Shown here piece after piece: positions 9,898 to 17,917 of a DNA stretch of 64,000 nt; within the stretch, counting starts at the first letter, position 1, and each line of letters starts with the position of its first letter. The notes under the pieces are model-generated. The model was given only the letters and a program-made list of their open reading frames with translations, did no database searches and was not told the origin of the DNA. The position numbers and the translations under genes were made by a program. Source of the stretch: Shewanella canadensis (GTDB lineage: Bacteria; Pseudomonadota; Gammaproteobacteria; Enterobacterales; Shewanellaceae); NCBI RefSeq assembly GCF_003966225.1, contig NZ_RXNU01000009.1:110543-174542 (forward strand). The letters are read 5' to 3'.

Positions 9898-11910
9898 ATG
9901 CACGCTATTCAAGAAGAGATTAAACAACTGACCTCAGTGCTTAATGAGCACAACTATCGCTACTATGTCGATGACGCACCGAGTGTACCCGATGCTGAAT
10001 ATGATCGTTTAATCAACCGATTAAAGCAGCTTGAAGCAGAAAACCCAGAGCTTTGCCTGCCGGACTCACCGACACAGAGAGTCGGGGGCGCGCCGTTAGC
10101 CAAGTTCAATCAAATCACTCACCTTAAGCCTATGCTGAGTCTGGATAACGTCTTCAGCGAAGATGAGTTTGATGCCTTCTATAAGCGCATCAGCGATAAA
10201 ACCAGTGAGACGCCGACTTTTTGCTGTGAGCCTAAACTCGATGGTTTAGCGGTCAGTATCCTCTATCGCGACGGTGTGTATGAGCGTGCAGCGACTCGAG
10301 GCGATGGTAGCGTCGGCGAAGATATCACCGAAAACGTACGTACCATCCTCTCTATTCCGCTTAAGTTACGTGGTAGCGATTTTCCCCCTCTGCTCGAAGT
10401 CAGAGGGGAAGTGATCATGCCGAAAAAAGCCTTTGATTCACTCAACGACAGAGCCAGAGCGAAAGGTGAGAAGTTGTTTGTTAACCCGCGTAATGCCGCA
10501 GCTGGCAGCCTGCGTCAGTTGGACAGCAAAATAACCGCGAGTCGTGCACTGGGGTTTTATGCCTATGCCTTGGGGGTCGTCGAGCCTGAAAGCTGGCCTT
10601 TAGGTAAGGGACATCACGAGCAATTGATGCAGCTTAAATCCTGGGGCTTCCCGGTGAGCAGTGAAGTTAAGCTGCGCGGTGATGTCAAATCTGTGATCGA
10701 TTATTATAACGATATTCTCACCCGCCGTGATGCGCTGGACTATGAAATTGACGGCGTGGTGATTAAGGTCGATAGCATTGAGCATCAGCTTCAATTGGGG
10801 TTTGTGGCGAAAGCCCCCCGATGGGCTACGGCATTTAAGTTTCCCGCTCAGGAGGAGATGACCCTGCTCGAAGGCGTTGATTTTCAGGTTGGTCGAACCG
10901 GAGCGGTGACTCCAGTGGCCAGACTCAAGCCTGTGTTTGTCGGCGGCGTGACTGTGTCTAATGCGACGCTGCATAATGCCGATGAAATCGCCAGGCTCGG
11001 CGTGAAAGTAGGCGACACAGTGATAGTGCGGCGAGCCGGAGACGTGATCCCTCAAATCGTGGCTATTGTCGCCGAGAAGCGTCCGGATAGTGCAAGCGAT
11101 ATTCTGTTTCCTCAGACCTGTCCTGTGTGTGACAGCATGGTTGAACGCACCGAGGGAGAGGCGGTTGCCAGATGTACCGGCGGTCTGTTCTGTGAGGCGC
11201 AGCGTAAAGAAGCTATTAAACATTTTGCATCCCGTAAGGCGCTCAATGTCGATGGCATGGGTGATAAGGTGGTTGAGCAGCTTATCGATAAAGAGCTGGT
11301 GGCAAGTCCCGCCGATCTCTTTAAGTTAACTGCCTCTGCGATGACCATGCTTGACAGAATGGGGATGAAATCGGCCACTAAACTGGTGGCTGCTATCGAA
11401 GACGCTAAGCAAACGACCTTTGCCCGATTCCTGTATGGATTGGGGATCCGTGAAGTGGGAGAAGCGACGGCGGCGAACTTGGCCAACTACTTTAAAAACC
11501 TGGACAGGTTAAAGTCTGCCGATGCGGATGAGTTTATCAAGGTGGATGATGTCGGCGCGATTGTTGCTCAGCACCTGACCTACTTTTTTGCCCAACCTCA
11601 CAACCTCGAGGTGGTCGATAATCTGGTACAAGCCGGTGTTCATTGGCCTGAAATTGAAGCCGTGTCCGAGGAGGCGTTATCGCTTAAGGGACAGACCTGG
11701 GTGCTCACGGGAACCTTAACTAAGCTAAACCGTAACGATGCTAAAGCTAAGTTGCAGGCGCTTGGGGCTAAAGTGGCCGGTAGTGTCTCTAAAAATACCG
11801 ATTGCTTAGTGGCGGGCGAGGCGGCAGGTTCTAAGCTGACCAAGGCTCAGGATCTGGGTGTTAAGGTGATCGATGAAGATGGTCTGTTAGCCGTATTGAG
11901 TGGCGAGTAA
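9898..11910 (+). CDS. ligA: NAD-dependent DNA ligase LigA
   Basis: A 670-residue protein from the ATG at 9898, the family's normal length. It seals nicks in replication and repair using NAD+. Visible parts in order: the Ia NAD-binding domain (YRYYVDDAPSVPDAEYDRL), the adenylation motif CEPKLDGLAVS with the catalytic lysine, an OB fold (GRTGAVTPVARL), the zinc finger (CPVCDSMVERTEGEAVARC followed by CE), HhH repeats (GMGDKVVEQL, GIREVGEATAANLA) and a C-terminal BRCT domain (LKGQTWVLTGTL...GSKLTKAQDLG). The longer frame from 9862 would run through the hairpin at 9850 and adds residues not typical of LigA. Confidence 0.97.
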   Translation: MHAIQEEIKQLTSVLNEHNYRYYVDDAPSVPDAEYDRLINRLKQLEAENPELCLPDSPTQRVGGAPLAKFNQITHLKPMLSLDNVFSEDEFDAFYKRISDKTSETPTFCCEPKLDGLAVSILYRDGVYERAATRGDGSVGEDITENVRTILSIPLKLRGSDFPPLLEVRGEVIMPKKAFDSLNDRARAKGEKLFVNPRNAAAGSLRQLDSKITASRALGFYAYALGVVEPESWPLGKGHHEQLMQLKSWGFPVSSEVKLRGDVKSVIDYYNDILTRRDALDYEIDGVVIKVDSIEHQLQLGFVAKAPRWATAFKFPAQEEMTLLEGVDFQVGRTGAVTPVARLKPVFVGGVTVSNATLHNADEIARLGVKVGDTVIVRRAGDVIPQIVAIVAEKRPDSASDILFPQTCPVCDSMVERTEGEAVARCTGGLFCEAQRKEAIKHFASRKALNVDGMGDKVVEQLIDKELVASPADLFKLTASAMTMLDRMGMKSATKLVAAIEDAKQTTFARFLYGLGIREVGEATAANLANYFKNLDRLKSADADEFIKVDDVGAIVAQHLTYFFAQPHNLEVVDNLVQAGVHWPEIEAVSEEALSLKGQTWVLTGTLTKLNRNDAKAKLQALGAKVAGSVSKNTDCLVAGEAAGSKLTKAQDLGVKVIDEDGLLAVLSGE

Positions 11911-12156
11911 CTCACCGCCTATTGTCGTTAGTCGGTTATAGCCTGTCCTAATTAGATTTAGTTAGAGTTAGGATGTCAAAGAATGGCATCCTAAGTGCCC
12001 TATTTCGACAGTAAAGCTGGGAGCCAGAGAGGCATCTGAGCAATCGGTCATTTTAACAATAAATGCCCCTTCTCTGAGTCCGGTTTGAATATTAGCATTG
12101 AATTATCTTTTTATGGCTCCATATCACTGTGTAGAAAGATAATTTAAGGCAACTCT

Positions 12157-12642
12157 GTGAATTTCAGCAATATCACCTGGCTCGATGACAAAGGGCATAT
12201 TAAACCTCCCCTCTATCTCTATCTGATACTGGTCTATATTGCGCGTGGCTGGTGTATCTTTATCGCCTCCCTGACCCAATCTAGCGATCGCGCCGGACTG
12301 GTTGCACTCTTTTATCCTCATAAAAGTGATTTTATCATGGCCTTGATGGCGGGCTTTGGTGCTCTACTGGTCTATGGGGTGGTGATTGCCGAACGGAAAC
12401 GTTCGCCGATATGGGTGAGGCCGATATTTGGTCAGCTGAAATGGGTGTTGTTATTGTTATTGTCCATCGATGGTGGATTGTTAATTGAACGAACTATTAA
12501 TTCTCACTATCTCTATAACTGGAGCATGGGGTTAGATGCATTACTGCTTTTTTGGAGTTTGATCTATCTGTTTAAATCTAAAAGGCTAAGTTATTACTTC
12601 GATGATTGGCCCAAAGAACAGAGGTTTCCGGGTAAGGTCTAA
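12157..12642 (+). CDS. DUF2919 (YfeZ-like) inner-membrane protein
   Basis: A 161-residue protein with four hydrophobic segments (about residues 18-38, 58-78, 92-112 and 120-140). The start DDKGHIKPPLYLYLILVYIARGW and the overall pattern fit the DUF2919 family typified by E. coli YfeZ, whose function is unknown. The start is GTG with a weak AAGG site upstream. It lies 246 bases after ligA, in the same direction. Confidence 0.7.
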   Translation: MNFSNITWLDDKGHIKPPLYLYLILVYIARGWCIFIASLTQSSDRAGLVALFYPHKSDFIMALMAGFGALLVYGVVIAERKRSPIWVRPIFGQLKWVLLLLLSIDGGLLIERTINSHYLYNWSMGLDALLLFWSLIYLFKSKRLSYYFDDWPKEQRFPGKV

Positions 12643-12690
12643 TCCGGTTCATACTCGTTCAGAGTTCGGTTTTCCATGGAAAGTTAAGAT

Positions 12691-12718
12691 AAAAAAAGGC
12701 GCTGCAAAATGCAGCGCC
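12691..12718 (-). terminator. Rho-independent terminator reading on the minus strand
   Basis: A perfect 8-bp stem GGCGCTGC / GCAGCGCC with a five-base loop. The seven-base A run is on its left side, so read on the minus strand it is a textbook hairpin followed by seven T. The plus strand lacks a T run. No minus-strand protein gene is visible upstream of it (to the right), which raises the possibility of an RNA gene. Confidence 0.65.
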
Positions 12719-13323
12719 AAAGAATCATGTAATACAGACTACATACTTGTATTTCGATCCAGGGGTTCAATCGAAATTATTAAATTAATCACCTAACTTT
12801 AGCGGTAGGTGGCCTTTTTAATAATAAAGGACAATTGACAGCAACACTCTTCAAAGGGACATTGACGGGGGCAATGCCTCCTCAAAGAATATGTTCACTA
12901 TATGGCTCTTGGATATTGTATGCAATATCTATTTGGGAGTAATTGCCACTTTCCTGCTCTTGAGTTGGAATAACTAATATCTGCTTTTATCTGCTTTCTC
13001 ATTATTATTCTTGCTGTCTGGTGAGAGTATTGAGTTTTATGTTGGCAATGAAAGTGACTCATTCTCACTAAATGATAACAATTAGTGCGCTGTTCATCGC
13101 TACAATGAACTATTTTTAGGATATATATAGGGCTATTTAGCCTAAAAAAGTGGTTATTTGTAATAAATTTGATATTTTTTACTTAAGATTTTTTGCTAAT
13201 GCTCTATAGTTATGTCATTAAGTTCAGTAGGTTTTCACATATGATAGTGTTTGTAACCTTATACTGAGACTAAAATAGGGAACGATATCTTGTTTAATTC
13301 AAGGTTTCAGGTGCAGGAGTTCA
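12719..13323. other. 600-bp gap with direct repeats; possible minus-strand small RNA
   Basis: No convincing protein gene is seen. It holds two imperfect 14-base direct repeats 27 bases apart (AAAGGACAATTGAC at 12826, AAAGGGACATTGAC at 12853). It also holds a hairpin CACCTA...TAGGTG around 12790-12810. With the minus-strand terminator at 12691 it could encode a small RNA on the minus strand. The right half should hold the promoter for the HD-GYP gene at 13324. It does not match the c-di-GMP (GEMM) riboswitch core that I would look for upstream of such a gene. Confidence 0.35.
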
Positions 13324-14532
13324 TTGGTGGCTAAAGCCGAGCAGATACATTTACCCGTAGATAAGCTACAGATCGGGATCACAGTAAAATTACCCCTCTC
13401 TTGGAAGAATCATCCTTTCCTGTTTAATCGTGTCGAAATTAAAGAAGAAGCGCAAATTGAGCTAATCAAGAGTTTAGGTGTTACCTATGTGATCTTGCTT
13501 TCCGGCGAAGAGATAATCGAGCAAGCCGATGCTGCACTGGTCGAAGTCGAGGAGGTCGAAGAAGTTAAGGTTGAAGTGGATCACAAGATGCTGATCCGAA
13601 AGTCATTGAGGCTCAGTCAGCAGAGGTTTATTAAATGTGTCAACGAGAGTCGCTCATCATTTAGCAAGATTGCGAGTGATCCAGAAGGTGCCTATCGTAA
13701 TTCGGCCGCCCTGGTTGAAGATCTGCTCGAACATATGCATGACGTGGAAACGCCATTTCTTGCCTTGGTGAGCGCGGGTGAGAGTGATGCGAGCATCACC
13801 CAACATGGGATCTCGGTAGCGGTTGTCGCCCTGATGATTGCCAAGGCGATGGAGCTTTCTAAATCGGATATGAGAGATATCGCCTTAGGCTGCCTCTATC
13901 ATGATATCGGTAAGCTTAAGGTGCCCGATCTTATTCGTCGCAAGAAGGGGCCACTAACCGAACATGAAGCTAACTTCATGAAAAAACACCCCAATTTTGG
14001 CTACGATATGCTCTATAAGACGGGCCTGTACCCTGAGATGGTCTTAAATATTATTCTGCATCATCATGAGTTTATCGATGGAACCGGGTTCCCCGATGGC
14101 TTGAAAGGAAATAAGATCCCTATAGTGACTCAGATAGTCAGTCTGGCAAATGATTATGACAGGCAACTTTGGACCGATGAACTACGCTCTCCACAGGTCG
14201 CTTTGGGCTACTTGTTTAAGAATAGGGCAGGTAAGCACGCCGAGTCACTGATTGCCGTCCTGGTTAAAATTTTAGGTATCTATCCGCCGGGTACAGTTGT
14301 AGAGCTTTCTGACCAAACCGTAGGCAAGGTCATGATGACCACCAAAGAGGTTAAGCAGCCCCAAGTCTGGGCCTGTAATGCCGACGGTAGCGAGCCGGCG
14401 TTGCGTTTTCTTACCCAGGAGGACGTGTTCGTTGAGAAGGTCTTAAAGCTTGAAGAGCTATCTGAGGGGGCTATGAGGGCTCTGCAGGCCGATATGGGCA
14501 TCAGTTTCTATTTCAGTGGTGTGCCGAAATAG
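13324..14532 (+). CDS. HD-GYP domain c-di-GMP phosphodiesterase with DUF3391 N-terminus
   Basis: A 402-residue cytoplasmic protein. The N-terminal ~130 residues have the DUF3391 look (HLPVDKLQIGITVKLPLSW, then LIKSLGVTYVILL). The HD-GYP domain follows (about 150-320): HGISVAVVALM, HDIGKLKVPDL, KKHPNFGYDML, and HHHEFIDGTGFPDGL, in which the GYP tyrosine is phenylalanine. It probably degrades cyclic di-GMP. The TTG start is supported by AGGAG five bases upstream. It is one of three HD-GYP genes in the window. Confidence 0.9.
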   Translation: MVAKAEQIHLPVDKLQIGITVKLPLSWKNHPFLFNRVEIKEEAQIELIKSLGVTYVILLSGEEIIEQADAALVEVEEVEEVKVEVDHKMLIRKSLRLSQQRFIKCVNESRSSFSKIASDPEGAYRNSAALVEDLLEHMHDVETPFLALVSAGESDASITQHGISVAVVALMIAKAMELSKSDMRDIALGCLYHDIGKLKVPDLIRRKKGPLTEHEANFMKKHPNFGYDMLYKTGLYPEMVLNIILHHHEFIDGTGFPDGLKGNKIPIVTQIVSLANDYDRQLWTDELRSPQVALGYLFKNRAGKHAESLIAVLVKILGIYPPGTVVELSDQTVGKVMMTTKEVKQPQVWACNADGSEPALRFLTQEDVFVEKVLKLEELSEGAMRALQADMGISFYFSGVPK

Positions 14533-14608
14533 TGAAGATATTCGCCTTTTTTATATATGATGTTATAAATATCTAGAAATAATAATAAACGTTTAGGAAA
14601 GAGTAACC

Positions 14609-15481
14609 TTGAAGATTAAAACAGTCAGTATTGTGGGTTGTGGATGGTTGGGATTACCGCTGGCACAGGCATTAGTTAAACAGGGTTATATTGTTAGCGG
14701 TAGCAAGCGCTCGATGGAAGCGGCGGCAGCGTTAACTCATGAAGGTATTGCAGGCTTTAGTCTGGATCTCGATAAGCAGCAATTCAATGGGAGTGTGATT
14801 GGAGAGTGTGAGCCTGGATTCGATGAATCGACGTTAGCTATGCTACATCAAAGGCTTCATACCCATGCCATCATCATCAATATTCCTCCTGCAATTGTAA
14901 AATCTCCCGGTGCTTACCAGCAACGTTTGAGTTTCCTCAAGCGCCTGATGGCTCAGCATGAGTATATGAGGATCATCTTTGTCAGCACCACGGGGGTCTA
15001 CCCTTCCTCAGAAAAGCCCGTAAGAGAAAGTGATGCTACGCCGCACTCGCCATCGAGTGAGGTTTTGCTTGAGGCGGAGAATCTGTTCAGCGAGCAGCCT
15101 AACAGCTGCGTTATCCGGTTTGCCGGTTTAGTCGGGCCGGGACGACATCCGGGGCGCTTCTTGGCGGGAAAACAAAATTTACCTGGTCGAGAGTCACCGG
15201 TTAATCTGGTGCATTTGGACGACTGCATCGGCGCCGTGTCTTGTCTGTTATCGGGTAACTCTCTATCCCCCGTTTATAATATTTGTGCGAATCAACATCC
15301 TGGCCGGGAAGCCTTCTATTCGGCGGCGGCTAAAGACTTATCTCTCGAGGTGCCGACATTCAGCGAGGAGTCGCAAGTCGGGCAAGTCGGTAAGTGCATC
15401 GACGGCACTAAAATTTCTACAGAATTAGGCTTTCAATATCGCTATAACGACCCTTTAGCTATGCTTGGTGAATGTAACTAA
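14609..15481 (+). CDS. NAD(P)-binding SDR/epimerase-like protein (YeeZ-like)
   Basis: A 290-residue protein with an N-terminal Rossmann motif VSIVGCGWLGLPLAQAL (residues 6-22) and an SDR-like core including FVSTTGVYP (about 120-128) and a later NLVHLDDCIG segment. It resembles YeeZ-type NAD-dependent epimerase/dehydratase proteins, whose substrates are unknown. The TTG start is preceded by AGGAAAGAG. It sits 76 bases after the HD-GYP gene and 56 bases before dsbA, all on the same strand. Confidence 0.75.
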   Translation: MKIKTVSIVGCGWLGLPLAQALVKQGYIVSGSKRSMEAAAALTHEGIAGFSLDLDKQQFNGSVIGECEPGFDESTLAMLHQRLHTHAIIINIPPAIVKSPGAYQQRLSFLKRLMAQHEYMRIIFVSTTGVYPSSEKPVRESDATPHSPSSEVLLEAENLFSEQPNSCVIRFAGLVGPGRHPGRFLAGKQNLPGRESPVNLVHLDDCIGAVSCLLSGNSLSPVYNICANQHPGREAFYSAAAKDLSLEVPTFSEESQVGQVGKCIDGTKISTELGFQYRYNDPLAMLGECN

Positions 15482-15537
15482 TCTGAACTTAGCTATTAAT
15501 TTAGGTATTAACTCAGGAATTAACTTAGGAAGAGACG

Positions 15538-16170
15538 ATGAATTTTTTAAAGTGGCCTTTAACCACATTACTGCTTTTCGTTGCTGCCAATACGATGATG
15601 TTCAACAGAGTAGAGGCCCAGAGCTTTGTCGAAGGGGTCGACTATGTGCAAGTCAGAGGGATCCCCGAGGCTAAGTCTCCTATTGTCAGAGAGTTTTTCT
15701 CATATAATTGTGGTCATTGCTACCGTCAGGATCCTTTGTTCGAGAAAACGGTCGAGCTCCTCGGTGACAAGATGGAGTTTAGCAGAACCCCTATCGGTGC
15801 CGGTCGCCCGAGTTGGATCTTAAGCCAGGAAGCCTACTACCTGGCTCAAAAGTTTAAATTAACGCCGCAGGTTCATGGCAATATTTTTAGACGTATACAT
15901 GAGAAGGAGGGGGCGTTTACACGTCCTGAGCAATTAAGAGATTATTTCGTGCAGCAAGGCGTCAGTGCCGACAAGGTTGAGAAAGCGATGAGTTCGGCCG
16001 ATGCCAGTCTTGCCATCTCTAATTATGACACTCAGGCTCAGTTGGCCGGAATTCGTGGCGTACCATCGTTATTAGTTAATGGTCGATACCTGATCAAGTC
16101 TAAGCATCGCACGGCCGAGGAGTTGGCCGAGTTGGTGAGCTATCTGTCGTCGCTGGAAGCCGAAAACTAA
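15538..16170 (+). CDS. dsbA: Periplasmic thiol:disulfide oxidoreductase DsbA
   Basis: A 210-residue exported thioredoxin-fold protein. The signal peptide runs through residue ~27 (cleavage after VEA). The active-site motif is CGHC within FFSYNCGHCYRQDP (about residue 58). The cis-proline loop is GIRGVPSLLVNGRY near residue 180. DsbA introduces disulfide bonds into periplasmic proteins and is re-oxidised by DsbB, which is not in the window. AGGAAG precedes the ATG. A strong hairpin terminator follows at 16208. Confidence 0.92.
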   Translation: MNFLKWPLTTLLLFVAANTMMFNRVEAQSFVEGVDYVQVRGIPEAKSPIVREFFSYNCGHCYRQDPLFEKTVELLGDKMEFSRTPIGAGRPSWILSQEAYYLAQKFKLTPQVHGNIFRRIHEKEGAFTRPEQLRDYFVQQGVSADKVEKAMSSADASLAISNYDTQAQLAGIRGVPSLLVNGRYLIKSKHRTAEELAELVSYLSSLEAEN

Positions 16171-16207
16171 GATCCTCTGCTCACCTTGCTATGGATGATA
16201 AAGAGTC

Positions 16208-16232
16208 AAAGCCCGCATTTAGCGGGCTTTTT
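16208..16232 (+). terminator. Rho-independent terminator of dsbA
   Basis: A 9-bp stem AAAGCCCGC / GCGGGCTTT with a five-base loop, followed by T residues, 38 bases after the dsbA stop. Confidence 0.85.
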
Positions 16233-16425
16233 AGTTATTGTCAGGCCAGATAACCGTCTAAGAATAATGGCTTCTACTTTTAATTTGCGCAAACGCCCAC
16301 TCTATTCTGTCATCGATCACTAACCAACATAACTTAGTCCGCTATGCCTTAAAAACTGGCATAAACGTGTGCTAATCCAAGGTCTAAAAGAAAGTGGATA
16401 ATCAGTATCTATTACTGCATGTTTA

Positions 16426-16690
16426 ATACCAATCGGTATAAGAACGTGGTCAACTCAGAGTTATTTTTGGCTGCATAATTCAAGGCGAAAGAGTGAGGGA
16501 ATGGTGATCCCTTTTGAACTCATTCAACACAGAAGTAGGCTGCCAAAAACACTCCTGAAAGGCGAGTTTTAGCGCTTGCGATACAGCGTTAACGAGCTTA
16601 AACGTAGAATAACTATGTTCTTCACTCGTTGCCTTGCCTCACAAGCGCTAAACTCTCGCTGAGTAACCACACCTTTATACCGATTGGTAT
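16426..16690 (+). repeat. 265-bp MITE-like element, copy A
   Basis: Bounded by ATACCAATCGGTATA at the left and TATACCGATTGGTAT at the right, so the ends are perfect 15-bp inverted repeats. The interior carries blocks shared with copies at 28775 (inverted) and 32932 (same orientation): GAGGGAATGGT, CAACACAGAAGTAGGC, TGAAAGGCGAGTTTTAGCG and TAGAATAACTATGTTC. It encodes no transposase, so it would depend on an enzyme encoded elsewhere. It is flanked by T/A-rich bases, consistent with TA insertion. Confidence 0.85.
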
Positions 16691-16753
16691 TATTAGCCAG
16701 CCACACCGCAATTGTTGAGCTATATTTAACTCAAGCCAACGGAGGGCTATCTT

Positions 16754-17191
16754 GTGAATAAGATGATGCATGAAGAGCAAATGGATTTAATTCATAGCAG
16801 TGATTTTGAGCTGGAACAAGTATTAGAAACCCTGCAAACACTCAAACCTGATGAGCGTTCCGATTTTATCAAGCGCTGGCCATCGTCCCTACAAAGCCTA
16901 TGTGAGCTGATGCGGGTCACCTTAGAGGGACAAAAGGTACGCAATGCACTGGCCATCAGCGAAGCCTTAGCCACCACATTAAGCATTTACCTTGGTGACC
17001 GTGTTCTCTATATCCCCAACGGCGAACCCCTCAAAGACGTCCTACGTGATATCCGTATCTGGCGCGAATTTGAAGGTGATAATCTGGAGCAGTTATCTCG
17101 TGAATATGGGCTCTCCGAGCGAAGAATCAATCTGATTATTGCCGAACAGCGAGCCGCGTTTGTAGCGAGAAAGCTGCGACGATTAATTTGA
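16754..17191 (+). CDS. Mor/C-family (phage Mu middle operon regulator-like) transcriptional regulator
   Basis: A 145-residue protein whose C-terminal half matches the Mor transcription activator family of Mu-like phages: a dimerisation segment LGDRVLYIPNGEPLKDVLRD, then RIWREFEGDNLEQLSREY and the recognition-helix part LSERRINLIIAEQR. The N-terminal half (DLIHSSDFELEQVLETLQ) is not part of that domain. GTG start with a GGAGGG site. No other phage gene is near, so this is either a captured stand-alone regulator or the last remnant of a Mu-like prophage. It lies right after MITE copy A. Confidence 0.8.
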   Translation: MNKMMHEEQMDLIHSSDFELEQVLETLQTLKPDERSDFIKRWPSSLQSLCELMRVTLEGQKVRNALAISEALATTLSIYLGDRVLYIPNGEPLKDVLRDIRIWREFEGDNLEQLSREYGLSERRINLIIAEQRAAFVARKLRRLI

Positions 17192-17425
17192 TATATCGCA
17201 ATGAACAAAAATAAAACCGGTGAGCGAACCGATAGCATTCTCACCGAATCAGGTACGCTTGCCGATATGCTACATTACAAGCTCACCAAGCCTGAATCTA
17301 ACCAGAGCCCAAGCCGCTTAGTTGAGAATTTATAGCCCTTCAAACTCCCAAGAATGACGATTGTCTTTCCCATTTTAGGCGGCGCACTGCAAAATGTTGT
17401 TCATTATCCTCTAATTTTCCTCCTA

Positions 17426-17550
17426 CCTTAGTCTAAGGTCTTTGAGTACTTTTGTTGCAGGTTGACGTCGGCGTCAACTTTGAAGGCGCTGTTAAATATA
17501 GGGTTTTCTGACTTTCTAAATTAAGTTGCCGCCAACGTTAGACTAAGGTC
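17426..17550. promoter_or_regulatory. Candidate operators upstream of the DUF4212-symporter operon
   Basis: A 13-base direct repeat, TTAGTCTAAGGTC at 17428 and TTAGACTAAGGTC at 17538. The left copy extends to a near-perfect dyad CCTTAGTCTAAGG (17426-17438). Between the two lies a 7-bp inverted repeat GTTGACG / CGTCAAC (17461-17478). They sit 75-200 bases before the first gene, a normal place for activator sites. The regulator is unknown; in related bacteria acetate-uptake genes are controlled by the CrbS/CrbR two-component system, but linking it to these sites is inference. Confidence 0.45.
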
Positions 17551-17623
17551 GCGATTGTTGTTGCCTCGATGCTTGGTAGATTAACTATGACTTTAATATA
17601 AAAACCAGCACAGGGGAGTCACT

Positions 17624-17890
17624 ATGAGTTTTGAAAGTAACGAAAAGGCAGAAGGGTATTGGCGCGAGAATTTGCGTTTAGTCCTGGGGTTATTAGCAAT
17701 TTGGGCAGCTGTATCATTTGGATGCGGCATCTTATTAGTCGATGTACTAAATGAAGTTCATTTCATGGGATTCAAATTAGGATTCTGGTTTGCGCAGCAG
17801 GGTGCAATGTATGTGTTCGTCGCGCTGATTTTTGTCTATGTGGCCAAGGCCAACGCATTAGACAAAAAATATGATGTTCACGAAGACTAA
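17624..17890 (+). CDS. DUF4212 small subunit of sodium:solute symporter
   Basis: An 88-residue protein with two membrane segments (about residues 20-40 and 52-74) and the family pattern YWRENLRLVLGLLAIWAAVSF and GFWFAQQGAMYVFVALIFVYV. DUF4212 proteins are found directly upstream of acetate-type sodium:solute symporters and are taken to be an accessory subunit. The next gene starts 28 bases downstream. The promoter region holds repeated TTAG(T/A)CTAAGG sites. Confidence 0.9.
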   Translation: MSFESNEKAEGYWRENLRLVLGLLAIWAAVSFGCGILLVDVLNEVHFMGFKLGFWFAQQGAMYVFVALIFVYVAKANALDKKYDVHED

Positions 17891-17917
17891 CATTCAACCT
17901 AAGAAAGGAGCCGTGAG

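Noticed and set aside
10600..11223. 207-residue minus-strand ORF inside ligA
   Set aside because: It is a shadow frame of ligA; its composition follows ligA codon structure.
12790..12870. Minus-strand mini-ORF ending KRPPTAKVR
   Set aside because: It has only a TTG start and no convincing ribosome site. It overlaps the direct repeats and hairpin and looks like chance coding.
12719..13323. c-di-GMP (GEMM) riboswitch upstream of the HD-GYP gene
   Set aside because: GC-rich pieces such as GACGGGGGCAATGCCTCC looked suggestive, but the conserved GEMM core order (AGGGCAAACC, GNRA loop, GGGACGCAAAGCC) is absent.
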